Under the pieces are notes generated by a model. That model saw only the letters and a program-made list of their open reading frames with translations, did not search any database and was not told where the DNA came from. A DNA stretch of 64,000 bases from positions 18,802-82,801 of the IMG/VR virus record IMGVR_UViG_3300046458_000091; one strand, given 5' to 3'. Both the position numbers and the translations under genes were made by a program. The stretch's first letter is position 1. Each line of letters starts with the position of its first letter. This stretch comes from a virus. Of this stretch, positions 39,731 through 48,567 are shown piece after piece.

Positions 39731-41776
39731 TCAGCTAAACCCCTTCAAGTTGATAAATCCACTGCTCATGAAGCCCGAGTTACCAGCCGGGACGTTGGCG
39801 CTTGCGTCAAATGTCTGGAATACCGCTTTCCAGGGCGAAGAAACAGGGAAAACGCCCTTGGTATTTACGACTAGTGCACCACCCTCAGCCGCCGCATTCG
39901 CTGCGACCCCAAGCAAGATAGTTGTTTTTGGCTTGAGGTATACCGCCAGTGTACCCAGCGATGAGGCATCGTTATAACCACTCGCCCCGCTCAGCAACAA
40001 ACCTTGCGCAAATACGCGAATGTTTGACGAGTTGTAAAACGCCTGCGTTACCGTGTTGAAATTCGTATAAGACAGGAAATTAAGATTCAAGTCATAGGTG
40101 ATAACAACCAAATATGAGGAACTAACCGTCGTACAAACAAAATACAGGTATTTTCCTGTTTCATCGACAAACGAGCGAATCGGATAGCTTACGTCGATTG
40201 TCCCACGGCCCGTAATAGCGTTCATAGCGTCACCGCTAAGAACTGTCACCCCGGTATTGGAAATAGTGAATGTTAGCAAGTCAACCGGACTCGACGTGAG
40301 CCCAACGCTAGCAGCACCGTACACCATGTCGTTGAAAACGGTAACGCTGAACCCTAGCCCTGTGCCGCCGCCAGAATATCCAAAGTTCAACAGAAGCTCT
40401 AGTTTAACAACCACCCCGGCATTATTTACAAATGCATAGTAAGCCCACGACGTATTGGTCGAGCATGGCAAAAGATAAACCGTACCAGTCGTAAGCTTTG
40501 CCACTACAGGGGCGTTATATGGCCCGACGTTACTGCCAAGACTCACAAGCGGTGATGCTGCGGAAACATCGACACCAGCAGGCGTCATATATCGCAAGTA
40601 CCATTTGTAGTCCGACAGATTGCAGCTAACAATCAGAAAGTTACCGCCAGCATCGGACGATAGGCGAATGCCAATCGTAGTGTTGGCGTTTGTCAGCGCG
40701 CTAGACGCCTTAACCACAACTCCGGCATCACTCACCACACCATAATAACCACTAATGTAGTTTGACCACATGATGTTATTGGTTGTTGGGGAGACGGCAA
40801 TGCACAATTGTTGATAAACAGCTGCAATCAGCGTTACAACAGCGCCGCGCAGGCTTCCATCAGCCTCGATTACTGCATAGTAACAACCGCCACTTCCCGA
40901 CGAGGATGTGAACACATAGCCAAAAGCACCAGCAGTACCGCTTTTAACTGGCACAGGCTTTGCGTAGGTGTCATATGGGGCATTCGCATCTTTAAGATGG
41001 TTATGCCACGCAAGCGCCGAAAGCAGGCTTGTGACGGGCCTGCTCGTAACGCCGGTTGCAGAAACATAGTCAATACCGTTACCGGTAAACAGAATCGCGC
41101 CGCCGTTGCTGGTTGGCTGGATATGAAAAACGCCAATACCTACACCAACGCCAGACGCGCCCGCAATTGTGCCGCTATAGATTGCACGCAAAGACGGATT
41201 GAGAATGGAAAACGAAATTGTCGATACGTTCTGGCCGGTCAGCCAGGTGACCAGAATATTGCCGTTGCTCAGCAGCGAGAACGAACAGCTGTTGACCAGA
41301 ATCGCAACGCTGTTGTCGTTGGAAACGTTAAACACCTGTCCTTTAGCCTGCACCACCCCCCTGGAGTTGTATTTGTACAGGGTGATCGACCGGCGATATG
41401 GCCCGGAGCCGCTGTAGCCGCTCGCCAGCAGGTACATCGAACCGTCCGGGCCGATTTGTGTAAGCGACCCTACAGAGTTCGCGGTAGCGCCTGGGAAGTC
41501 GTCATAGAAGAATGCCTGCAAGGTTGGTCCGGTAGCCAGCGCTGCCTTGGGCGGCATGTTGGACTGATTAACAATCGCGCCTGTCTTCCAGTCAACGAAC
41601 ACCAAGTCGTTGAGTTCGAACGGTGCGTTCGCCGTCACCGCCAGCTGCGTCTGAGCGCCGCCTACGCTGGTAATGCTTACGTTGCTGCTGGAACCCGACG
41701 TCGTGCCGGTACTGCTGCCTGCTGTGACGCCTAAGGCCGAACGAGACGGAAAGCCTTTGCTTGCGGTGTTGGCCAT
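39731..41776 (-). CDS. Large tail fibre / receptor-binding protein
   Basis: 681 residues, almost fully beta, rich in Ser, Thr, Gly, Asn and Tyr, with repeating strands of the form 'GYYGVVSDAGVVVKASS' and 'AYYAFVNNAGVVVKLEL' at about 350 and 455, suggesting a propeller or stacked repeats. N-terminus (about 1-45) is a short linker for attachment to the collar fibre. The last strand ends FMSSGFINLKGFS. AT content is clearly higher than in neighbours, and the codon mix differs, typical for exchanged host-range modules. Confidence 0.65.
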   Translation of the reverse strand: MANTASKGFPSRSALGVTAGSSTGTTSGSSSNVSITSVGGAQTQLAVTANAPFELNDLVFVDWKTGAIVNQSNMPPKAALATGPTLQAFFYDDFPGATANSVGSLTQIGPDGSMYLLASGYSGSGPYRRSITLYKYNSRGVVQAKGQVFNVSNDNSVAILVNSCSFSLLSNGNILVTWLTGQNVSTISFSILNPSLRAIYSGTIAGASGVGVGIGVFHIQPTSNGGAILFTGNGIDYVSATGVTSRPVTSLLSALAWHNHLKDANAPYDTYAKPVPVKSGTAGAFGYVFTSSSGSGGCYYAVIEADGSLRGAVVTLIAAVYQQLCIAVSPTTNNIMWSNYISGYYGVVSDAGVVVKASSALTNANTTIGIRLSSDAGGNFLIVSCNLSDYKWYLRYMTPAGVDVSAASPLVSLGSNVGPYNAPVVAKLTTGTVYLLPCSTNTSWAYYAFVNNAGVVVKLELLLNFGYSGGGTGLGFSVTVFNDMVYGAASVGLTSSPVDLLTFTISNTGVTVLSGDAMNAITGRGTIDVSYPIRSFVDETGKYLYFVCTTVSSSYLVVITYDLNLNFLSYTNFNTVTQAFYNSSNIRVFAQGLLLSGASGYNDASSLGTLAVYLKPKTTILLGVAANAAAEGGALVVNTKGVFPVSSPWKAVFQTFDASANVPAGNSGFMSSGFINLKGFS

Positions 41777-42162
41777 TAGAAGTCACCCCCGTACAGAGTC
41801 ACGTTGATGGCTTCGCCCTTTTCGGTCGAGGCCTTGAACGAAAAGCCTTTTGGCACAATCAGGCCGTCAGGAAACGACACGATGGTCTCAAACGATTTAT
41901 TCGTGGGAGTGGGAGTCACCGCGTCAACGATGATTTCAGTCTGGAGCACGACCTTGGCGCCATTCACCAGGAACAGGCGAACCATGCCCGCCGTCGTAGC
42001 GCCTGCGGCCTTGATGATGGCCTGATCGACTCGCGACCCATTGTCAGCGGCATCAAACGAGACGTCACCGAATACGCCAGTACCGTCCCGGTTTGGGTTG
42101 GCCGTGGTCAGCTTCATGGCCACGACATGCGGCACAGACGTAAATTGTGGAAAGTTGGACAT
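41776..42162 (-). CDS. Small fibre-associated structural protein
   Basis: The ATG at 42160-42162 gives 128 residues (MSNFPQFTSVPHVVAMKLTT...). Beta-rich (GVFGDVSFDAADNGSRVDQAII, GMVRLFLVNGAKVVLQTEII, KGFSFKASTEKGEAINVTLYG). The stop overlaps the large fibre ATG by 1 bp. Likely a fibre link or cap protein. Confidence 0.55.
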   Translation of the reverse strand: MSNFPQFTSVPHVVAMKLTTANPNRDGTGVFGDVSFDAADNGSRVDQAIIKAAGATTAGMVRLFLVNGAKVVLQTEIIVDAVTPTPTNKSFETIVSFPDGLIVPKGFSFKASTEKGEAINVTLYGGDF

Positions 42163-42163
42163 C

Positions 42164-43198
42164 TCAGATATACCCCTGATTGAAGAGTGCGAGGGCCATA
42201 TACCTGGATTGGTCCCCCATGCTGTTCGTGGCCGCCGAAAGGGCCTGTTTGGTTGCGTACTGCGTGTGCGGGTCCGGGTCATCCAGGTGGTCAGCCATAG
42301 CGTCGGAGAGGTCGGTTTTCTTGGCGTAGGTTTCGTCTACGTATTCCTTGTAATCCGTAAGCGCCCCGCTCAGCTCGCTGGTACTCATAGAGCCCATCAG
42401 CTGGAAGCCGTTACCCTGATACACCAGGTCGTACACGCCACCCACGCGGATGTCGCTCGGGTCCAGCGGGTCGCCACCGGTCTTGAAGATAGGGACGGCT
42501 GGCTGGCCGTTGACCGAAACCGTCACGACGCCCGTGTTCGCACTGACGGCCTTGAAACGGACGTTCTGCCAGTTCTGGTAACCATCGGCAAGATCAATGC
42601 CGGTGCCCAGCGTCAGCTGGATGGCGTTGGCGGTGCCCGCGACTGTCTTGGCTGCCAAGTACGACATAGCGTCCGGGAAGCGCGACCACAGCACGTACTG
42701 TGGGTGGGCGTCGGCACTACCTTCGTGCGCGGCCAGGGCGGCCAGCGCTGGCGCTGTGGATGTGTCCACGATGATGTTGACTACGCCGGTCGGCAGACCA
42801 ACCAGCGACAGGTCAGAGTGCATCACGAACGGCACGCCATCGGTCTTGTAGACGACTGCCTTACCGTCTGCGGTGGAGTAGACGAACACCAGGACGTCAC
42901 CGGCCCACCAACCAACCTCGGTGACCTTCGTGCCGCCCGTGTCTTCACTCCACACGGAAATCATGCGGATCTGGCCCACCGTGGGCCTGCTGGCGCCCAC
43001 CAGAGGCACATGACCGCTAACCTCGGACGTGAGCGCAACCTCAGCCCCTGTCGGGGCGTAGGTGCCGATACCGTAGGTCATGTGGGTCAGATCAAGGCTG
43101 AGCCCGGTGTTTTTTGCGTTGAATGCCGCGTCCCGACCCGCATTAGTGAGGGTCGGCTGGATTAGCAGCGTGTTGGATGTACTGAGCGAGTCGGCCAT
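42164..43198 (-). CDS. Tail-collar fibre protein (DUF3751-like)
   Basis: 344 residues. The N-terminal ~150 residues match the phage tail-collar fibre domain: LTNAGRDAAFNAKNTGLSLDL, THMTYGIGTYAPTGAE, ALTSEV, then VTEVGWWAGDVLVFVYST. A DADAHPQY-type motif (SADAHPQYVLW) and PDPHTQYATK occur at about 165 and 315, as in collar fibres that trimerise. It joins the baseplate and carries the receptor-binding proteins encoded downstream. Confidence 0.8.
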   Translation of the reverse strand: MADSLSTSNTLLIQPTLTNAGRDAAFNAKNTGLSLDLTHMTYGIGTYAPTGAEVALTSEVSGHVPLVGASRPTVGQIRMISVWSEDTGGTKVTEVGWWAGDVLVFVYSTADGKAVVYKTDGVPFVMHSDLSLVGLPTGVVNIIVDTSTAPALAALAAHEGSADAHPQYVLWSRFPDAMSYLAAKTVAGTANAIQLTLGTGIDLADGYQNWQNVRFKAVSANTGVVTVSVNGQPAVPIFKTGGDPLDPSDIRVGGVYDLVYQGNGFQLMGSMSTSELSGALTDYKEYVDETYAKKTDLSDAMADHLDDPDPHTQYATKQALSAATNSMGDQSRYMALALFNQGYI

Positions 43199-43246
43199 AG
43201 AGCCCCCTGTGTTCCGATGCCGATAAGCTACAGGGGGAAAAAAGGC

Positions 43247-43963
43247 CTACTGGAGGTGACTTTGCATGTTTCGCCGGGGTGGCTGGCTGTAGAACACGGT
43301 CGCACCACCAGACGCGGCCGGTAGTGCTTGCTCAGTGGAGCTGGCCACCGGCAGGTCAGTTGTGATGATCGTGCCCTTGATGCGCACGACTTGGGCGCCA
43401 CCGGCCACCATGGCCATGCCCATCTGCCAGGTGGTGCGGCGCAATACACGGATCAGCAGCACGAAACGCGCAGCCACGGCGCTACGGGCCGCCGCCAGCA
43501 CCTGCTGAGGGATCAGATCGGTGTCAACGTCCACGCGAAAGCGGCTTGTCAGGAAGTAGTCTTCCAGATCCCCGCCCGCGCGTAGGAGTTCATCCTTGCT
43601 CAGCATGTCGGCCGGGTAGTTGCCGTCTACCGGGCAATACATCTGGTCAATGACGTTGACGCCGCCGAACAGGGACCGCAGGTAGGTATCCAGAAACATG
43701 GTGCCGCGCTGGGGGTTGTTGTAGCGCCAGGCGTGCAGCAGGTAGCGGATGGATTCATTGGTGCCACCCCGGACCAGGGCCAGGCCGTCGCGCCCCAACA
43801 GCATGCTGATGAACTCATCAGACGCCAGGTGCGGCGTCGGGTAGAGCGCTATTTCATGCACCTTGTCGGCTAGAAACTTCTTGTACAAGCTCAGGAACAG
43901 AGCCTTGAACTCAGATTCAATGGCGTCGTACTCGGCACTACGCTGGAGCGGGATCAGATCCAT
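43247..43963 (-). CDS. Baseplate protein, gpI-like
   Basis: 238 residues, directly after the gpJ-like gene as in P2-type baseplate operons. ALFLSLYKKFLADKVHEIAL and ESIRYLLHAWRYNNPQRG suggest helical packing; MFLDTYLRSLFGGVNVIDQM and FLTSRFRVDVDTDLIPQQVL follow. It should sit at the outer edge of the wedge where fibres attach. Assignment is by synteny and length. Confidence 0.6.
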   Translation of the reverse strand: MDLIPLQRSAEYDAIESEFKALFLSLYKKFLADKVHEIALYPTPHLASDEFISMLLGRDGLALVRGGTNESIRYLLHAWRYNNPQRGTMFLDTYLRSLFGGVNVIDQMYCPVDGNYPADMLSKDELLRAGGDLEDYFLTSRFRVDVDTDLIPQQVLAAARSAVAARFVLLIRVLRRTTWQMGMAMVAGGAQVVRIKGTIITTDLPVASSTEQALPAASGGATVFYSQPPRRNMQSHLQ

Positions 43964-45349
43964 TTAGAAATTCTCGCTCGTTGGCACAACCTGGAGGCTC
44001 GCCTCGGTGACATAGCGAAAATGCTCCGGGAGTACTTCAACCGCTTCGCCGGTATCGACGGTCATGTCTGCCAGGCGCTGAGTGAGCGCCGGGATGTTGT
44101 CTTTGATCAGCGCGTACAGATCCTTTCTGAGAATCTTCGCCTCGCCACGGCGCGCCCAGGCCGAATTTCGGCCGTATTCCGACAGGATCAGCGCCCGCAC
44201 CGATTGCAGCACCGCCGCGCTGTCGAACGTGGACGGGATTGTCAGGCCCAGGATCAGCGGCAGTTCAATGGCTACGGGGTCCACGAAGCCGAACCGGTAG
44301 CTATCGTCGGCGGCCAGGACCACGGCTTTGACTTCCTCTTGCAGGGTGGTGGGCTCTGTACCGTCGCGCAGGACCGAAAAGAACAGTTTGTTGATGTTCT
44401 TTACGTTGTAGCCCCGAATCTGCTCTTCGCGGGTTTCGTTCCACACTGACAGGAACGTGAGCGACTGGACGTTTTCACGTACCAGAAAGTCGAAGTTTGC
44501 GAGCATCACCGCGTTACGGCTGAAGATCCCCGGGAAGCTGCACACCTCGCGCAGGGTCTCAAGGCTCATAGGGGCGGCCCCAGCCTGTTTGACCTCGGCC
44601 AGCTTCATCGTGGCGAACTGATCACCCGCGTTGATGTACTCAAACGCGAAGGTTCCGCCCACGGACTGGGCGATATCGCCCTCTGTGTCATAGATCGTGA
44701 TCGTGAGTACTTCACCGGTCGCGGGCTGCTTACCGGCCAGGCCGTCGATGCCAAACATCACACTCATAATCTGATTTTCGTCAGATTTGATGTGGTACAC
44801 CGGGTCACCGGACTGCACGTTGCAGAACTCGGCGGTATAGGTGTACCCGTCCACCGCGACCTCAGCGATATAGCCCACGTCGGGTTGGGCCAGCTCCACG
44901 GTATAGAACGGGGTGTTCTTGGTGACGGTGTGGGTGATGGTGCGCATGGTGACCTGCCGGGCCACCACGGTCGCCGGGGCGTCCGGTGTCGCGGTGCCGC
45001 CCGTAGTGACGCGCCAGGACCGTCCGGCCTGATCGATCAGGGACCGACCGGCAAGCACCTGGATGGCGCCGAACGTGCTCACCAGGCTCACGCTGTCGAT
45101 GGTGGGCGTGGCGAAGGGCAGCACACCCTTTACCGCCGCGTCAGCCAGGATCGTTGAGTCACGGGACGGCCCGTAGACCTCCCCCGCCGTTACCTCAATC
45201 TGATTGCTGACGTCCGCCAGCATGGCCGCCATCGACTGGAGGTACTGCTTAATCAGCGGGTCGCCGATCTGGTAGCGCAGGGAGATGTTCGGATAGGCCG
45301 ACATCTCGTTAAACGCGGCCTGTAGTAATTCGTCTTTAGAAACCGCCAC
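43964..45349 (-). CDS. Baseplate wedge protein, gpJ/gp6-like
   Basis: 461 residues of baseplate J type. Family pattern: AAFNEMSAYPNISLRYQIGD, LADVSNQIEVTAGEVYGPSRD, then LPFATPTIDSVSLVS, AGRSWRVTTGGTATPDAPATV, and the C-terminal part with GYNVKNINKLFFSVLRDGTEP and LPLILGLTIPSTFDSAAVLQSVRALI. J/gp6 proteins form the iris ring of contractile baseplates. It overlaps the 45336 gene by 14 bp. Confidence 0.85.
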   Translation of the reverse strand: MAVSKDELLQAAFNEMSAYPNISLRYQIGDPLIKQYLQSMAAMLADVSNQIEVTAGEVYGPSRDSTILADAAVKGVLPFATPTIDSVSLVSTFGAIQVLAGRSLIDQAGRSWRVTTGGTATPDAPATVVARQVTMRTITHTVTKNTPFYTVELAQPDVGYIAEVAVDGYTYTAEFCNVQSGDPVYHIKSDENQIMSVMFGIDGLAGKQPATGEVLTITIYDTEGDIAQSVGGTFAFEYINAGDQFATMKLAEVKQAGAAPMSLETLREVCSFPGIFSRNAVMLANFDFLVRENVQSLTFLSVWNETREEQIRGYNVKNINKLFFSVLRDGTEPTTLQEEVKAVVLAADDSYRFGFVDPVAIELPLILGLTIPSTFDSAAVLQSVRALILSEYGRNSAWARRGEAKILRKDLYALIKDNIPALTQRLADMTVDTGEAVEVLPEHFRYVTEASLQVVPTSENF

Positions 45350-45656
45350 GGTTCACGACCCCCAGGTCTGCAAGGCTCACAGTCGAGCCGTTGATTTCAA
45401 TAATGATGTCCTTGCGCTCCATGCCGTTGTTCTGCGCATACAGGTTGATCGTCCCTGACGGCAGCATGCCGATGACGGGGATGTCCTCGCGCATCTTGGC
45501 CAGGTAGGAGTCAGCAATAGGCGAGCTGAGCGGCTTTTGAAGCATCTCTTCTGTGGGAGCGCCGTACGTGGAGCCGTAGTAGGAGTAGGGCCGCGTGGCC
45601 GCCCAGTGGGCGATCATCTGAAACAGCAGATCAACGTTAAGTGTGTCGTCGGCCAT
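45336..45656 (-). CDS. Small baseplate protein (possible gp25/wedge component)
   Basis: ATG at 45654-45656, 106 residues. NVDLLFQMIAHWAATRPYSYYG, KPLSSPIADSYLAKMREDIP and a C-terminal beta part (VIGMLPSGTINLYAQNNGME, DIIIEINGSTVSLADLG). Position immediately before the gpJ-like gene fits a gp25/gpW-type component, but the typical gp25 ExxR block is not obvious. Confidence 0.5.
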   Translation of the reverse strand: MADDTLNVDLLFQMIAHWAATRPYSYYGSTYGAPTEEMLQKPLSSPIADSYLAKMREDIPVIGMLPSGTINLYAQNNGMERKDIIIEINGSTVSLADLGVVNRGGF

Positions 45657-45700
45657 ACAGGCACCACATAGAGATTTGTGGCGGCAATGGTCGCAAACAA

Positions 45701-45725
45701 AAACCGCCACATTGCGTGGCGGTTT
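45701..45725 (-). terminator. Rho-independent terminator with 5' CCCTGCAAA box
   Basis: AAACCGCCAC / GTGGCGGTTT stem with a 5-nt loop (ATTGC) followed by TTTTTG on the minus strand; AACCCTGCAAA precedes it. The core is almost identical to the terminator at 39294. Confidence 0.82.
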
Positions 45726-45742
45726 GCAGGGTTTGCAGGCCG

Positions 45743-48565
45743 TTACATGCTGATGCCGCCCCCGGCGACGTGGGCAATCTTGCGGTCATCGACGGTCTGC
45801 GTCAGCGGCGCATTCATCTGAATAGTCGGGTTGGCCGCTGGCTTGCTCGGCGCCATCATCGGCTTTTCAACGGCCGGAGTCGGCGCCAGCTTCATGAGGC
45901 CAGCGTCTGGCGCTGGCGCGGTGTACGACGGCGCCGCCAGGGATGCCACGCTGACCGGCGCGCCCAGGTTAAGCCCGGCCGGTGCTGGCGCTGTGGTCGG
46001 CGCTGCCATGATGCCCACTGTTCCCGCACCCATACCCGTCGCCGCAGGCCCCGCGATGCCGCTTGCTGGCGCTGCTGGCGTCACACCCATAGCAGCGGTG
46101 CCCTTGACCTTCGCCATTGTGTCAGCAATCGCTGAGGACGCTGCTGGCGGGGCTTGCACGCGCACATCAGTGCCGATGCGTGCTGGCGTCAGGTCACCGG
46201 CCTTGGCTTGCTCCAGGTACTTGCCGTATTTGCCCTGGACGTCATCCAGACCATTGAGCCCGCCGTTTGTCTTCCTGCGCGCGCCCACCAGGTCACCCGC
46301 CTGCGCGGCCTTGTCGGCGCCGGACGTCTTCCAGTGCTGTACAGCGATCTGCGCGGAATACTTGGGGTCCATGGCCAGGTCAGGGTTGTTCACCAGGTCA
46401 ACGCCCAGTTTCTTGCCCATCTCTTCGTATTGGGCCTTGCCGGTCAGCTGGATGGCGCCACGGCCACGGTACTTGTACCCGTCACCGGCCTCAGTGTTGC
46501 CCATCCGGCCGCCGTAGACCTTGTTTGCAATGGCTTCCTTGTTCCCCGCGTCGGCCTGGGCCTCTTCGTCGGTCTTGTAGTACTTGGGGAATACCTCGCG
46601 CAGGCGCTTGGCGCTGTAGTTGAGGTTTTCCTCATTCTTGGTGAAGCCACCCGATTCGTGGTCAACGTTGGCCATGAGCGCGGCCTTTGACTGCGGGTCA
46701 GTGATGCCCCCGGCGTCCATGGCCTTAATCATCTGGTCTTTGGCAGCGTTCGAACCGCCTGTGTAGGCGCCACCTGTAGCCGTATTGAGCAGGTTCTTAC
46801 CGGAGTCCACGACCGATGTGGCTTTCTCGCCCACATAGTCCTTGGCGTCTTGGTACTTCTCGGCAATGGTGTCACCGACCGCTGATACGGCGTCGGTGGC
46901 CTTGTTCCAGGTGTCTTTGGCCCAATCCGCCATGCCGCTGAAGGTGTCGCCCAGGCTGGAAAACACCTTCGTGCCGATGTCCAGAAGGCCTGACCAGCCC
47001 TTCTTAATCGAATCGAAGGCGCCCGTGGCCATCTCCACGGCGCCCTCTTTGAAGCTGGTGAAGGCTTTCCCCACAATGTCCGGGATGCCCTTCAGGTCTA
47101 CCCCGGCCAGCCAGGTGCCGACCATCTCCCCCAGCTTGTCGCCGATCATGGCGCCAGCAATGGCACCGGCAGGCCCGCCCAGCATGCCTACAACACCGCC
47201 GACCATGCCGCCTACGCCGCTGCCGACGTTGGCGTATTTGTTCTTCTTGTTTTCCTCGGGGCTCAGGTCCGGGTCATCGTCGGCCATGGCGTCACTGGCG
47301 ATCATTGCGCCGCCCAGCAAGGCACCGATCAGGGGCAGCTTTTTGAGCAAGCCCTTGGCGCCAGACATAAGGCCGCCGCCCACCCGGCCCGCAGCTCCAC
47401 GCACCCCACCAGCTGCCCCACCAGGCGCGCCCGGCGCAGCTCTTGTGCCACGACGTCCACCGCCAGCCCCTGCGGCCGCTTCAGCATCAGCAGCGGCAGC
47501 ACCAGGCCCGGCACCGGCACGGCGTGCAGCCCTGGCCTCAGCGGAACTACGGCGGCCCGGCCCGGCGCCCTCACCTACTGGCGAACCGGCACCCGCAGCG
47601 CCGCGACCAGCTCGACCGGCACGGCCACCACCAGCGGCTCCAGCGCCTGCCCCGCCCCTACGACCGCCGCCAAGGCCAGCAAGGCGTGCTGCGCCCTTGG
47701 CCAGACCTGCCAGGCCCGCCAAAGCGCGCATACCGCCCAGCAGCCTGCCAAGAGCCTTGATCGGCGCCAGAATCATGCCAAGCAAGCCCATGAGCGCGGT
47801 CATCATCAAACCGTTACCGCCGCCACCCTTCTTGTCGCCCTTTACGGCGTTCCAGATGCGGCGATACCACGACACGCTTTCAGCCTGGCGCTTGTCTTCA
47901 CCGCCCCGGCCCATGCCGAACAGGCGGCCCAGTGGCTTAATGGCCCCGGCAATAGGCGAAACGATGCCGCCCAGCTCCTTGGCAGCCTGAACTGAGGGGT
48001 CGATACCATCGGCGCCGTGGGCGATGCCCGACGCGGCATTGCGCGCCGACTCGCCTACCGCGCTCAGACGTTGGTGGCCACCACTGCCGCTATGGGCGTC
48101 TGGCGGACTGCCCGGGCCGTCCGCGCGGCTGCTCTCGCCCCGCAGGAATCGGCCTTTGTTGTCACGTTGGGCGCTGGATGTGTCACGGCTAGCCCGTGCC
48201 GGGGCCGCGCCTGGCTCAGCAGGTTTACGCGGCGCCCGGGCTGGGCGGCGTGCGTCATTGGCTGCATCGGCAGCGTTGATTCTGCCCGGCTGGCCAGCGC
48301 CTGGCCCGGACGGCTGGCGCATGCCTGGGCCCAGGGGGATCACCACCGGGCTCGGGCGACGGTTCGCTACACTGCGGCTTGGCTCAGGCGGCAGCCGGGA
48401 GGCGGATTGCCCTAGGTTGCGCGCGATGGCGCCCAGGGTGGCCACGGTCTTCTGGGTGTCCTGGCGGATTGCACGCAGTATTGCGATGTCGTGCGTGATC
48501 TTGTCCAGGTCGTCAGCAGCCTTGGGGCCGACCAGAAAGCCGTTCTCATCATGATTGGTCGCCAT
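45743..48565 (-). CDS. Tape measure protein with embedded GH19 lysozyme domain
   Basis: 940 residues. N-terminal helical start, then low complexity (Pro, Arg, Gly, Ala; residues 70-380), hydrophobic segments at about 255-285 and 405-500 (LMMTALMGLLGMILAPIKAL; VGSGVGGMVGGVVGMLGG), as expected for a tape measure protein that enters the membrane. Residues about 625-785 are a GH19 domain: MANVDHESGGFTKNEENL (catalytic Glu in HESGG), YKYRGRGAIQLTGKAQYEEM, GKYGKYLEQAK. The C-terminal 150 residues are Ala/Pro-rich. The lysozyme would open the peptidoglycan during DNA entry. Confidence 0.85.
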   Translation of the reverse strand: MATNHDENGFLVGPKAADDLDKITHDIAILRAIRQDTQKTVATLGAIARNLGQSASRLPPEPSRSVANRRPSPVVIPLGPGMRQPSGPGAGQPGRINAADAANDARRPARAPRKPAEPGAAPARASRDTSSAQRDNKGRFLRGESSRADGPGSPPDAHSGSGGHQRLSAVGESARNAASGIAHGADGIDPSVQAAKELGGIVSPIAGAIKPLGRLFGMGRGGEDKRQAESVSWYRRIWNAVKGDKKGGGGNGLMMTALMGLLGMILAPIKALGRLLGGMRALAGLAGLAKGAARLAGLGGGRRGGAGAGAAGGGRAGRAGRGAAGAGSPVGEGAGPGRRSSAEARAARRAGAGPGAAAADAEAAAGAGGGRRGTRAAPGAPGGAAGGVRGAAGRVGGGLMSGAKGLLKKLPLIGALLGGAMIASDAMADDDPDLSPEENKKNKYANVGSGVGGMVGGVVGMLGGPAGAIAGAMIGDKLGEMVGTWLAGVDLKGIPDIVGKAFTSFKEGAVEMATGAFDSIKKGWSGLLDIGTKVFSSLGDTFSGMADWAKDTWNKATDAVSAVGDTIAEKYQDAKDYVGEKATSVVDSGKNLLNTATGGAYTGGSNAAKDQMIKAMDAGGITDPQSKAALMANVDHESGGFTKNEENLNYSAKRLREVFPKYYKTDEEAQADAGNKEAIANKVYGGRMGNTEAGDGYKYRGRGAIQLTGKAQYEEMGKKLGVDLVNNPDLAMDPKYSAQIAVQHWKTSGADKAAQAGDLVGARRKTNGGLNGLDDVQGKYGKYLEQAKAGDLTPARIGTDVRVQAPPAASSAIADTMAKVKGTAAMGVTPAAPASGIAGPAATGMGAGTVGIMAAPTTAPAPAGLNLGAPVSVASLAAPSYTAPAPDAGLMKLAPTPAVEKPMMAPSKPAANPTIQMNAPLTQTVDDRKIAHVAGGGISM

Positions 48566-48567
48566 GG

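Noticed and set aside
46842-47990. A 382-codon plus-strand Pro/Ala-rich frame
   Set aside because: Mirror of the Gly/Ala/Arg-rich part of the tape measure gene.
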